Shown: positions 53,628 through 62,236 of the stretch, in pieces
Layout: the number at the start of each line of letters is the position of its first letter
Position numbering within the stretch: position 1 is the stretch's first letter
DNA from: Streptomyces aurantiogriseus
GTDB taxonomy: Bacteria > Actinomycetota > Actinomycetes > Streptomycetales > Streptomycetaceae
Direction: 5' to 3'
DNA length: 64,000 nt
Assembly (NCBI RefSeq): GCF_014649375.1
Contig: NZ_BMSX01000016.1
Span: 1 to 64,000, forward strand
Program-made: the position numbers and the translations under genes
The notes under the pieces: generated by a model
The model's input: the letters and a program-made list of their open reading frames with translations, nothing else
The model's database searches: none
What the model was told of the DNA's origin: nothing

Positions 53628-54868
53628 CCGTGGACGCACCGGGGACGCTGGACCTCGGCAAACTCCTCGCCGCCCGCCTCCACGCGGCCCGGGTCCGGCC
53701 CTACCTGGCGACGGCGCTGTTCGCCCTGCACCCCGTGGAGTCGAGGGCCGTTCCGACGATGGCCGTCGACCGGCACTGGCGGTGCTACGTCTCGCCGGCG
53801 TTCGTGGACCGGACACCGGTCGAGGAACTGGCCGGCGTGTGGGTGCACGAAGTGTCGCACCTGCTGCGCGACCATCACGGACGCAGTGACCGGGTCGCGC
53901 GGGAGCGCGGGCTGACCGGCCCGGGGGAACGTCTGCGGATGAACATCGCCGCGGACCTCGAGATCAACGACGACGTGTTCGGTGAGGGGCTGGTACGGCC
54001 CGAAGGTGCCGTCCAGCCGGCGTCCCTGGGGCTGGACGCAGGGGGCCTCATGGAGGACTATCTGCGCCAGTTCCGGCTCGGGCAGCACACGCAGGACCTC
54101 TCCTGGCTGGACTGCGGCAGCGGCGCCGACGGAGGGGAACGGGAGTGGGACCTCGGACCGGACGGCGCGCACGGTCTGAGCGAGCAGGAACGCGACGCGG
54201 TCCGGTTCCGGGTGGCGCAGGGCATCAACGCCCGGCCGGGGAGCAGCCCGAAAGGCTGGCGGCGGTGGGCGGAGGAGGCGTTCCATCCGCCGCAGCCGTG
54301 GCGGGAGTTGCTGGGGGCGGCCGTCCGCTCGGCCGCCTCCGGCCCCGGCGCGGGCGAGGACTACAGCTACGGCCGGCCGGCCCGGCGCTCGGCCGGAGTG
54401 CCCGGTGCCGTGCTGCCGAGTCTTCGGCGCAGACCGCCCCGGGTCTGCGTGGTCATCGACACGTCCGGCTCGGTCAGTGACGCCGAACTGGGCAGCGCGC
54501 TCCTCGAGGTCGCCGCGATCTCCCGTGCCGTGGGCGGCCGGCGCGACCTGGTGACCGTGCTGCCGTGCGACGCGGCGGCCCGGATCGTGCACCCGCTGTG
54601 CCGGGGTGAGGGGATCCCGCTGATGGGCGGTGGGGGCACGGATCTGCGTACGGGCTTCGCCAGGGCGCTGCGCACGCGACCCCGTCCGGACGTCGTCGTG
54701 GTCCTCACCGACGGACACACGCCCTGGCCGGACACCCGGCCGGCGTGCCGGACGGTCGTGGGTCTGTTCCCTGGGCGGAGTACGGGCGGGGCGTGGCGCG
54801 AGGACGATCCCGACTACGTACCGGACCGGCCGCCCGCCTGGGCCCGCGTGGTGGACATCGGCAGCTGA
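53624..54868 (+). CDS. DUF2201-like metallopeptidase-VWA fusion protein
   Basis: A 414-aa soluble protein combining two domains. The N-terminal domain has a zincin motif HEVSH at residues 75-79 (VHEVSHLLRDHHGRS) and a downstream ADLEIND (110-116) that likely supplies the third ligand. The C-terminal VWA-like domain begins at about 273, with MIDAS residues in IDTSGS (278-283), GGGGTD (335-340) and VVVLTDGHT. This resembles the DUF2201/VWA-like proteins encoded with MoxR ATPases. The MoxR gene overlaps its start, so the pair should form a chaperone-substrate or chaperone-protease unit. No secretion signal is present. Confidence 0.9.
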   Translation: MTVDAPGTLDLGKLLAARLHAARVRPYLATALFALHPVESRAVPTMAVDRHWRCYVSPAFVDRTPVEELAGVWVHEVSHLLRDHHGRSDRVARERGLTGPGERLRMNIAADLEINDDVFGEGLVRPEGAVQPASLGLDAGGLMEDYLRQFRLGQHTQDLSWLDCGSGADGGEREWDLGPDGAHGLSEQERDAVRFRVAQGINARPGSSPKGWRRWAEEAFHPPQPWRELLGAAVRSAASGPGAGEDYSYGRPARRSAGVPGAVLPSLRRRPPRVCVVIDTSGSVSDAELGSALLEVAAISRAVGGRRDLVTVLPCDAAARIVHPLCRGEGIPLMGGGGTDLRTGFARALRTRPRPDVVVVLTDGHTPWPDTRPACRTVVGLFPGRSTGGAWREDDPDYVPDRPPAWARVVDIGS

Positions 54869-55608
54869 GGCGGGCGCCGGGGTCGGCTCCCGCTGCTCGG
54901 TGGGTTTCCCCCGCCGACGGGTTCCAGGTCCGGCGCCTGCCCGGCGGATCAGGCCGCAGGAGTGTGACGGCGCCTCATGAGCCCAGGTGAGCGGGGCGAA
55001 CAGGGCTGCCCCCGCGTGATGTTGTGCGCGCGTGGGCAAGCGCCCGGCTGCAAGCGGCAACGTGCCCGGCCCGCCCGGCGAGAAGCCCAGCCCGCCCGGC
55101 GCGGCCCTCGCCGCCGCCCTGCCCAGCGGCCCGGCCCGCTCGACGAAAAGCCCGGTGCCCGCTCGACGAGGAGCCCAGCCTGCCCGGCGCGGAGCCCGGC
55201 GCCGCCCGGCAAGGAACCCGGCGCCCGCCCGGCGCGAAGCCCGGTGCTCGCTCAGCGAGGAGCCCAGCCTGCCCGGCACGACCCTCCCCGCCGCCCGCCC
55301 AACGGCCCGGCCCGCCCGGCGCGAAGCCCGGTGCCCGCCCGGCAAGGCGCCCAGCCTGCCCGGCACGACGCTCCCCGCCGCCCGCCCAACGGCCCGGCCC
55401 GCCCGGCGAGAAGCCCGGTGCCCGCCCGGCAAGGAACCCGGCGCCCACCCGGCGCGGAGCCCGGTGCTCGCTCAGCAAGAAGCCCGGCCTGCCCGGCGCG
55501 GCCCTCCCCGCCGCCCGCCCAGTGGTCCGGCCACGTGCGCCGCGGTGCGGCCGGCCCGCACGCGCCACCTGCTCCATGTTCCACGCCCGTTCTCGCTTGC
55601 CGCCGCCG
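54869..55608. repeat. Array of degenerate ~87-bp GC-rich tandem repeats
   Basis: Units start at about 55085, 55173, 55262, 55349 and 55482, each opening GCCCAGCCTGCCCGGC or close. The units at 55262 and 55349 are 87 bp long and differ at only a few positions. Internal CCCGGCGC-type subrepeats are common. All frames on both strands are open and low-complexity, so I see no gene. 54869-55084 holds no evident feature. Confidence 0.8.
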
Positions 55609-56829
55609 TCACGAGCCGGCGGCGGTGACCGTGTGCGCCTGCCGGTGGGGCCGCAGGGCGCGGCGCGCGATGGCGAAGCGGTGGGTCTCCGAGGGGCCGT
55701 CGTAGATGCGGAAGGGCCTGACTTCCCTCAGCAGACGGGCCAGTGGGGCGTCGGCGGCCGAGACACCGAGTGCTCCGCAGATCTGCACCGCCCGGTCGAC
55801 CACCCGGTTCACCGCCTCCGCCACGAAGGTCTTGGACACCGAGGTGAGCTGCGAGGCGGCGGCGGAGCCGGTGTCCAACTCCCAAGCCGTACGCAGGATC
55901 AGGGCGCGGCTCGCCTCGATGTCGATCTCGGAGTCGGCCAGCATCTGCTGCACCATGCCGAGGTCCCCCAGGACGGAGCCGAACGCCGTCCGGCTGCCCG
56001 CCCTCTCCAGGGCGACGTCCTGGGCGCGGCGGGCGGCTCCCAGCCAGCGCATGCAGTGCGTCATCCGGGCGGGACCGAGCCGGACCTGGGCGCCGTCGAA
56101 GCCGTGGTCCACCGCGCCGAGCACCTGGTCCTCCCCCACCACGCACTCCTCGAAGAGGATCTCGCTGTGCCCGGCGAAGAGCGATTCGTCCAGGGTCTCG
56201 ATGTTGCGGACGATGCGCATGCCGGGAGTGCCGGCGTCGACGAGGAACATGGTGGCGCCGCCCGGGTCGCCGGGGCCGCCGGAGGTGCGGGCCATGACGA
56301 TGGCGAAGCCGGCTCCGTCGGCCCCGGTGATGAACCACTTGTGCCCGTCGATGCGCCACCCGCCGGGGACCCGGGTCGCGGTGGTCCGCAGGGAGCGGGG
56401 ATCGGCGCCGGCTCCCGGGGCCGGTTCGGTCATGGCGAAGCAGGACCGCGTCTCGCCGGCGGCGAGCGGACGCAGGTAGCGCTCCTTCTGCTCCTCGGTG
56501 GCCACCTTCGCCAGCAGGTGCATGTTGCCCTCGTCCGGGGCCGCGCAGTTCAGCGCGAGCGGCCCGAGCAGCGAGTGGCCCGCGGCCTCGAACACCACCG
56601 CCTGCCCGCGCAGATCGAGTCCGTGCCCGCCCCACCGCGTCGGCACGTGCGGGGCGAACACTCCCGCCTCACGGGCACCTTTCTGCAGGGTCTCCCGCAG
56701 GGCCTCGGGGGCGTCGTGCAGGGACCCGCCGCACTCGCGCTCCGCCGGGATCACCACCTCGCGTACGAACTCGGTGGTGGCCGCGGCGAGTCGGGCGACG
56801 GACGGATCGACATCGAACTGGATGGGCAC
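55609..56829 (-). CDS. Acyl-CoA dehydrogenase
   Basis: A 406-aa FAD-dependent acyl-CoA dehydrogenase, which makes the 2,3-double bond in an acyl-CoA. FAD-binding FAMTEPAPGAGADP, KWFITGADGAGFAIV and the C-terminal IYDGPSETHRFAIARRAL are visible. GTG 56829 has a strong GGGAGG site; the in-frame codon at 56859 is less likely. It is divergent from the enoyl-CoA hydratase gene, with a dyad between them that may control both. The substrate chain is not determined; these features suit medium or branched acyl-CoAs. Confidence 0.9.
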   Translation of the reverse strand: MPIQFDVDPSVARLAAATTEFVREVVIPAERECGGSLHDAPEALRETLQKGAREAGVFAPHVPTRWGGHGLDLRGQAVVFEAAGHSLLGPLALNCAAPDEGNMHLLAKVATEEQKERYLRPLAAGETRSCFAMTEPAPGAGADPRSLRTTATRVPGGWRIDGHKWFITGADGAGFAIVMARTSGGPGDPGGATMFLVDAGTPGMRIVRNIETLDESLFAGHSEILFEECVVGEDQVLGAVDHGFDGAQVRLGPARMTHCMRWLGAARRAQDVALERAGSRTAFGSVLGDLGMVQQMLADSEIDIEASRALILRTAWELDTGSAAASQLTSVSKTFVAEAVNRVVDRAVQICGALGVSAADAPLARLLREVRPFRIYDGPSETHRFAIARRALRPHRQAHTVTAAGS

Positions 56830-56878
56830 AGGACCTCCCGCCGACGGGCGGACGGGCATCGGCGCCCGTCGCGTCCTA

Positions 56879-56903
56879 GAAACTGTACAGCGTCTTCAGT
56901 ATC
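56879..56903. promoter_or_regulatory. Imperfect dyad between acyl-CoA genes
   Basis: GAAACTGTACAGCGTCTTCAGTATC is symmetric in its arms (GAxACTGxA...TxCAGTxTC). It lies midway between the divergent acyl-CoA dehydrogenase and enoyl-CoA hydratase genes. It suits a TetR-type regulator of acyl-CoA metabolism, which is inference. Confidence 0.4.
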
Positions 56904-56944
56904 TTGCCCCGGGTGAGATTCGGCGACGGCGGAAGAGGCCCCCT

Positions 56945-57781
56945 ATGAGCACGCCACCGGTCCAGGTCGTCCGTCATCCCGACGGAGTGGTCGAGGTGAG
57001 GCTGGACGACCCCGGACGGGGCAACGCCCTGGACCTCGCCGCGGCCGAGGCCCTGCGGGACACGACCGCCCGGGTGGCCGCCGATCCGGGCGGCGCGGTG
57101 CTGCTGCGGGCGACGGGTGGCGCCTTCTGCGTGGGCGGTGACCTGCGCGCCTTCGCCGGTCGGGGTGCGGAGACGGGGTCGTACGTGCACGCCGTGGCCG
57201 GTGCCGCACACGCCGCGGTGCTGGCGCTGTACGGCCTGCCGGTGCCGGTGGTGACCGCCGTGCGCGGTGCGGCGGCGGGCGGCGGCATCGGTCTCGCCCT
57301 GGTCGGCGATCTGGTTCTCGCGGCCCGGTCGGCGCGCTTCCGACTGGCGTACACGGCGGTCGGGCTCACCCCGGACTGCGGGGCCTCGTGGCTGCTGCCG
57401 CGACTGGTGGGGCCACGGCTCGCGGCGGACCTGATCCTGACCAACCGGGTCCTGACCGGCGAGGACGCCGAACGGTGCGGTCTGATCACCCGATGCGTGG
57501 ACGACGAGGACCTCGACGAGGCGGCGCACCGGACCGCCGCCGAGCTGGCGGCCGGCGCCGGGGACGCGCTGCGGGCCGCGAAGCGCCTGCTGCGCGGCGG
57601 TGACCGCGGTGACTCCGGGGACGATCTGCGCCGTCATCTCGCCGAAGAGGCACAGCTCATCGCCTCCTTGGCGGACGGACCCGAGGCACAGGACCGCATG
57701 CGGTCGTTCCTGACCGCCCGGGGGCGTGCGGAGCCGGGCGGCGGGCGCTCCGGCGCCAGGGCACCGGAAAGTGTTTCTTGA
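56945..57781 (+). CDS. Enoyl-CoA hydratase/isomerase family protein
   Basis: A 278-aa crotonase-fold protein. The CoA/oxyanion segments are seen: NALDLAAAEALRD, GGAFCVGGDLRAFAG (near residue 62), and GAAAGGGIGLALVGDLVLAA (near 105). LTPDCGASWLLPRLVG is at about 145, but the usual catalytic Glu positions are not both obvious, so isomerase or another crotonase reaction is possible. The last 20 residues are a disordered Gly/Arg tail. ATG 56945 follows a purine-rich AGAGG site. It likely heads the plus-strand CoA operon. Confidence 0.85.
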   Translation: MSTPPVQVVRHPDGVVEVRLDDPGRGNALDLAAAEALRDTTARVAADPGGAVLLRATGGAFCVGGDLRAFAGRGAETGSYVHAVAGAAHAAVLALYGLPVPVVTAVRGAAAGGGIGLALVGDLVLAARSARFRLAYTAVGLTPDCGASWLLPRLVGPRLAADLILTNRVLTGEDAERCGLITRCVDDEDLDEAAHRTAAELAAGAGDALRAAKRLLRGGDRGDSGDDLRRHLAEEAQLIASLADGPEAQDRMRSFLTARGRAEPGGGRSGARAPESVS

Positions 57782-57811
57782 ATCCCTCTTCACTAACGAC
57801 CTCGCCGGAGC

Positions 57812-57829
57812 GTAACCTCCGGGCAACAC
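57812..57829. terminator. Small stem-loop
   Basis: CCGGAG-CGTAAC-CTCCGG forms a 6-bp perfect stem between the hydratase stop and the next gene. It is too weak to be sure of termination. Confidence 0.35.
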
Positions 57830-57873
57830 GAACCGAGGAACCGGCACCACAGGGCCGGGGAAAAGGTGTGGCG

Positions 57874-58506
57874 ATGCGATCTGTTGCCGTGGACGGGACC
57901 GACGCTCTCGACGAGTCCCTCACCGAAGCCGTGGTGGACCTCGTTCTGCGTGGCATGTGGCGCGGTCGGCCCGAGTCCGAGTACCGCCCCCTGGTGGACG
58001 CCGGGCTGGCGATGGTGAAGGGCCCGATGGTGTTGCCGACCGAGCGCGCCAAGGAGACCGGCGCCCGGATCCTGCGGGTGGGCGCGGGGACCGGACAGGA
58101 GCAGCAGATCACCGCGGCGTACCGGGCGTTCCTGCCGGTCAACCGGAGGCTCCGCGAGGTGTGCACGGCCTGGCAGTGCCGGCCCGACGGCACCCCCAAC
58201 GACCACTCCGACCTGGCCTACGACGCGCAGGTGCGCGAGGCGCTGGAGGACGTGCACGAGGCGATCCAGCCCGTGCTGCGCAGGCTGGAGCGGGCGCTGG
58301 CGGGCAGCGGGCAGTACCTGACGGCCCTGGAGGAGGCCCTCGACCGGTTCGACGACGGCGGGACGGAGTGGCTGGCCTCGCCGCTGTGCGACTCGTACCA
58401 CACCGTGTGGATGCGGCTGCACCAGGAACTGCTGCTCGTTCTGGGCGTCAGCCGGGCACAGGACGAGGCCCTCGAGGAGGAGCTGCTCGCGGGGGACCGG
58501 GGGTGA
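57874..58506 (+). CDS. Small partner of the PPDK-like protein, unknown
   Basis: A 210-aa acidic, helical, soluble protein (LTEAVVDLVLRGMWRGRPES, LREVCTAWQCRPDGTPN, then AYDAQVREALEDVHEAIQPV). No named family is recognised. ATG 57874 has GGGGAAAAGG about 7 bases upstream; GTG 57868 is an alternative. Its stop overlaps the start of the PPDK-like gene by GTGA (58503), so both are translated together, implying a shared function. It may be a regulatory or nucleotide-supplying subunit. Confidence 0.75.
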   Translation: MRSVAVDGTDALDESLTEAVVDLVLRGMWRGRPESEYRPLVDAGLAMVKGPMVLPTERAKETGARILRVGAGTGQEQQITAAYRAFLPVNRRLREVCTAWQCRPDGTPNDHSDLAYDAQVREALEDVHEAIQPVLRRLERALAGSGQYLTALEEALDRFDDGGTEWLASPLCDSYHTVWMRLHQELLLVLGVSRAQDEALEEELLAGDRG

Positions 58507-61103
58507 GCGTCACCGACCGCGGGGCGGGCCCGCTCGCCCGGGCCGACGCTGCCGTGCACCCCGCACCGCCCGAGACCCCCGGCCGGGTCCTGGTGCCCTA
58601 CGGGCAGGGGCGGATCCGGGGACTGGACGCCGGCGAGCTGGGCGCACACGGAGCGGCGATGGACCGGCTGGTGGCCCTCGGACTGCCGGTGGTCCCCGGC
58701 CTCACCGTGCCCGCCGGCGCCTCCGCGTCGCTGTGCGAACCCGGCACGGCCCGGGCCGCCGTAGAGCTTGTCGAGCAGGTGTCGGGGCGGCGCGTCGGCG
58801 ACGCGGGACGCCCTCTGCTGCTGCGCCTGTCGGCCGGCGCGCCGACCGAGATCGCCGGCCTGCCGCCCGACCTGGCCTGTCTCGGCGTCACCCCCGACAA
58901 CGCCGAAGCCCTGTGCGCCGTCATAGGCCGCGAGGAGGCCCTGTACGAGGCGTGGGCCGCCTCCGTGCGGATGATCGCCGAGTACGCCCTGGACGTGCCC
59001 GGCGCGCCACTCGACGACGCCCTTCTCGACACGCCCGCGCCACGGGCACGGGTCGAGGCACTGCTGGCCCTGGTCGCGCGGCACGGCTCGCAGCCCTTCC
59101 CCGACGACCCCGCGCAGCAGCTCGCGCTGGCCGCCCGCGCGCTCCTCGCGCGGTGGGACACCCCGCGCGCGCGGCGATCCCGGCGGGCGCAGCGACTCCC
59201 CGCGGATCTGGCGCTCGCGCTGTACGTGCAGGCGCTGCGCATCGGCCCGGCGGACCACTCGGGCTACGGCACGGCCGTCAGCCGCCATCCCGAGACCGGC
59301 CGCTTCTCCCCGCAGGGCTCCTTCTTCCGGGGCGTACGCCGCAGCGCCCCACCCCCGCACACCGGGGAACCGCTGGACCGGCTCGCCGGCGGAACGGCGC
59401 TGCTGGAGCACTCCCTGCTCACTCTCGAACGTCATCTGCACGCGCCGGTGTCGGTCGACTTCGAGGTGCGCGACGACGAGATCGCCCTGCTCGCCGCCTC
59501 GGCGCAGCAACGGCCGCCGCTGCGGGCCTCGGTGTGCCTCGCCGCCGACCTGGCCCGCGAGGGCGCCCTCGGCCGGGAGGAGGCCGTACTGCGGATCACG
59601 CCCGCGCAGGTGCAGGAGCTGCTGCACCCCCAGTTCCGGCTGACCGGCACGGAGGAGCTCCTGGTGCGGGGGCTGCCGGCGTCCCCGGGGGCGGCGGCCG
59701 GCGTGATCGCCCTGTCCAGTGAACGCGCCCTCGAGCTGGGCGCCGACGGCACGCAGGTCGTGCTCGTGGCCCATGAGACGACCCCGGCCGACGTCCCCGG
59801 GATGCTGGCCTCCGCCGCCGTGCTGACCGGCAGCGGCGGCATCGCCTCGCACGCCGCGGTGGTGGCGCGGGGCGCCGGCAGACCCGCGGTGTGCGGCGCC
59901 GACGGGCTGCGCGTGGACCGGGCCGTCGGGACGGTGCGGATCGGCGGGCGAGTGCTGCGCGAGGGCGATGCGGTCTCGCTGGACGGCCGCTCCGGCGCCG
60001 TCTACGCGGGGGCGCTGCCGGTCAGTGTCGCCGGACCGCCGCCCGACCTGTCCACCCTGCTGGAGTGGGCGGACGAGACGCGCCGGCTGGCCGTGCGGGT
60101 CAACGCCGACACCGCGGCCGAGGTGGACACCGCCGTCGCCCTGGGGGCGGAGGGTGTCGGGCTGTGCCGTACCGAGCACCAGTTTCTCGGCGAGCGGCTG
60201 CCGCTGATCCGCCGGGTGATCCTGGCCGCCGACCCGGCGGCTCGCGACGAGGCGCTGGTCGCGCTGGAGCGGGCCCAGCACGAGGACTTCAGGGCCCTGC
60301 TGACGGCGGTCGGGAACCGTCCGGTGACCGTGCGCCTGCTGGACGCCCCGCTGCACGAGTTCCTGCCCGCTCCCGGACAGGCCCTGGACGCCGCCGAGGA
60401 GCAGCGGGCCGCCGCGCTGCGTGAGGCGAACCCGATGCTCGGGCTGCGCGGGGTCCGGCTGGCGCTGCTGCACGAGCGGCTCTATCCGGCGCAGGCCGAG
60501 GCGCTCTTCGCCGCCTGGGTGGACGTGGCCGCCACCGGGGTCCGGCCGGCGCTGGAGGTGATGGTCCCGCTGATCAGCCTCCCGGAGGAGCTGGCCGCCG
60601 CTGCCGCCTACGTGCGGGAGGCCGCCGACGCGGTCGCCGCCCGCACCGGGGTCCGGGTGCCGTACCGGCTCGGCACGATGGTCGAGACGCCGCGGGCCGC
60701 GCTGCTGGCCGGCGAGCTCGCCGAGCACGCCGAGTTCTTCTCCTTCGGCACCAACGACCTCACTCAGCTCACCTACGGCTTCTCCCGGGACGACGTCGAG
60801 CGGCAGGTGCTCGCCTCCTATCAGGAGCGCGGGTTCCTGACGGCCAGCCCGTTCGCCCGGCTCGACCCGCACGGGGTGGGCGCCCTGATCGCCCTGGCCG
60901 TGGAGCGGGCGCGGAGCGTGCGTCCCGGCATCAAGCTGGGCGTGTGCGGCGAGCACGGCGGGGACCCGGAGTCGATCGCGTTCTGCGACGGCCTCGGTCT
61001 CGACTACGTCTCCTGTTCCGCACACCGCGTGCCGGTGGCCCGGATGGCGGCCGCGCACAGCGTCCTGGGCCGGCGGCACGAGGAGAGCGGGAGCGCACGA
61101 TGA
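58503..61103 (+). CDS. PEP-utilising/pyruvate-phosphate-dikinase-like protein
   Basis: An 866-aa protein with the PPDK domain order. The swivelling domain is intact, with the phosphate-carrying histidine in GGIASHAAVVARGAGRPAV (His450). The C-terminal PEP/pyruvate barrel is also intact (GVGLCRTEHQFL, EANPMLGLRGVRL, FSFGTNDLTQLTYGFSRDD, and GVCGEHGGDP). The N-terminal ATP-grasp half is degenerate: the usual VRSGA-SMPGMMDT block reads LRLSAGAPTEIAGLPPD, and the TRDP-NAQGEDVVAG block reads SRHPETGRFSPQG. Normal ATP use is therefore doubtful. It starts at GTG 58503 inside the previous stop and overlaps the acyl-CoA dehydrogenase by ATGA at 61100. Confidence 0.8.
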   Translation: MSVTDRGAGPLARADAAVHPAPPETPGRVLVPYGQGRIRGLDAGELGAHGAAMDRLVALGLPVVPGLTVPAGASASLCEPGTARAAVELVEQVSGRRVGDAGRPLLLRLSAGAPTEIAGLPPDLACLGVTPDNAEALCAVIGREEALYEAWAASVRMIAEYALDVPGAPLDDALLDTPAPRARVEALLALVARHGSQPFPDDPAQQLALAARALLARWDTPRARRSRRAQRLPADLALALYVQALRIGPADHSGYGTAVSRHPETGRFSPQGSFFRGVRRSAPPPHTGEPLDRLAGGTALLEHSLLTLERHLHAPVSVDFEVRDDEIALLAASAQQRPPLRASVCLAADLAREGALGREEAVLRITPAQVQELLHPQFRLTGTEELLVRGLPASPGAAAGVIALSSERALELGADGTQVVLVAHETTPADVPGMLASAAVLTGSGGIASHAAVVARGAGRPAVCGADGLRVDRAVGTVRIGGRVLREGDAVSLDGRSGAVYAGALPVSVAGPPPDLSTLLEWADETRRLAVRVNADTAAEVDTAVALGAEGVGLCRTEHQFLGERLPLIRRVILAADPAARDEALVALERAQHEDFRALLTAVGNRPVTVRLLDAPLHEFLPAPGQALDAAEEQRAAALREANPMLGLRGVRLALLHERLYPAQAEALFAAWVDVAATGVRPALEVMVPLISLPEELAAAAAYVREAADAVAARTGVRVPYRLGTMVETPRAALLAGELAEHAEFFSFGTNDLTQLTYGFSRDDVERQVLASYQERGFLTASPFARLDPHGVGALIALAVERARSVRPGIKLGVCGEHGGDPESIAFCDGLGLDYVSCSAHRVPVARMAAAHSVLGRRHEESGSAR

Positions 61104-62218
61104 CGAGCACCGTGAGCGAGGGCACCGCCCTGTCGGACGCCGAGCTGGAGGACCTGCGGGAGACCGTACGGTCGGTGTGCGCGGACGCCGACGGCACCGC
61201 CGCGGTGCGCCGGCTGCCCGAGGACTCCCCCGGCATCGACGCCGCGTTGTGGGACACGCTCGGCCGGCAGGTAGGGCTCGCGGCCCTTGGCCTGCCCGAG
61301 TCGGCCGGAGGCATGGGCGGCCTCGCCGAGATCGCCGTGGTGTGCGAGGAGCTGGGCCGGACTCTGGCGCCGGTGCCGCTGCTGTCCTCCACCGTGCTGG
61401 CCGGACAGGTGCTGGCCCGCTGCGGTACGGCCGACAAGGCGCTGGCGGAACTCGCCGAGGGCACCGTGCACGCACTGGCGGTGGCGGCGCCCGACGGGAC
61501 GTGGCGGCCGGAGAACGTGCCGGTGGCCGTCTCCTGGCAGGGCGGTGTGCCGCTGCTGCACGGCACCGCTCCCTTCGTCCTGGACGGCGCCGACGCCGAC
61601 GCGCTGGTGGTGGCCGCGACCGGGGCCGACGGCGTGGACCTCTTCCTCGCCGACCCGCACGGGCCGGGCGTCACCGTGCGCCGGGTGCCCACCCTGGACC
61701 TCAGCCGAGGCCAGGCGGTGGTCACCTTCTCCGGTGCCCGCGCCCGGGCCCTGACCGCCGGGGGCGAGGGGGCGGAGGTCGTCTCCCGCGCCCTGGACAT
61801 GGCCCTGGTCGCCCTGGCCGCCGAGCAACTCGGCGGTGCGCAGGCCGCGTTGGACATGACGGTGGCCCATGTGCGGGACCGTACCCAGTTCGGCCGGGCG
61901 ATCGGCGGTTTCCAGGCGGTCAAGCACACCTGCGCCGACATGCTGCTCCAGGTCGAGGCCGCGCGGTCGGCGGTGGTGCGGGCGGTCCGCGCGGCCGGCT
62001 CGCCCGAGGCACTGGCCGAGGCGGCGGCGGTGGCGCAGGCGTGGTGCGGCGAGGCGTTCGTGTCCGTCGCCGCCGAGTGCGTGCACCTGCACGGCGGCAT
62101 GGGCTTCACCTGGGAGCACGACGCCCACCTGTACTTCCGGCGCGCCCAGTCCGACGCCGTCCTGCTGGGCGGCGCGGCACACCACCGGGAACGGCTGGCC
62201 GGCCTGCTGGGCTGGTGA
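61100..62218 (+). CDS. Acyl-CoA dehydrogenase (second)
   Basis: A 372-aa protein, shorter than typical ACADs and like the actinobacterial subfamily of ChsE-type partners. Visible: LAALGLPESAGGMGGLAEIA near the N-terminus, DRTQFGRAIGGFQAVKH, and HLHGGMGFTWEHDAHLYFRR at the C-terminus. The FAD-binding middle motif of normal ACADs (TEPxxGSD) is weak, which suggests it could work as one half of a heteromeric dehydrogenase. ATG overlaps the PPDK-like stop by 4 bases, so it is in the same operon. Confidence 0.85.
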   Translation: MTSTVSEGTALSDAELEDLRETVRSVCADADGTAAVRRLPEDSPGIDAALWDTLGRQVGLAALGLPESAGGMGGLAEIAVVCEELGRTLAPVPLLSSTVLAGQVLARCGTADKALAELAEGTVHALAVAAPDGTWRPENVPVAVSWQGGVPLLHGTAPFVLDGADADALVVAATGADGVDLFLADPHGPGVTVRRVPTLDLSRGQAVVTFSGARARALTAGGEGAEVVSRALDMALVALAAEQLGGAQAALDMTVAHVRDRTQFGRAIGGFQAVKHTCADMLLQVEAARSAVVRAVRAAGSPEALAEAAAVAQAWCGEAFVSVAAECVHLHGGMGFTWEHDAHLYFRRAQSDAVLLGGAAHHRERLAGLLGW

Positions 62219-62236
62219 CGTGGAAGGCGGGACGGC

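Noticed and set aside
55085..55560. CRISPR-like spaced repeats
   Set aside because: The repeats are contiguous and degenerate, without unique spacers of constant length, and no cas genes are nearby.
54943..55577. Long open frames across the GC-rich repeat array on both strands
   Set aside because: All frames give Ala/Arg/Gly/Pro repeats; no start, codon bias or domain separates one from the others.
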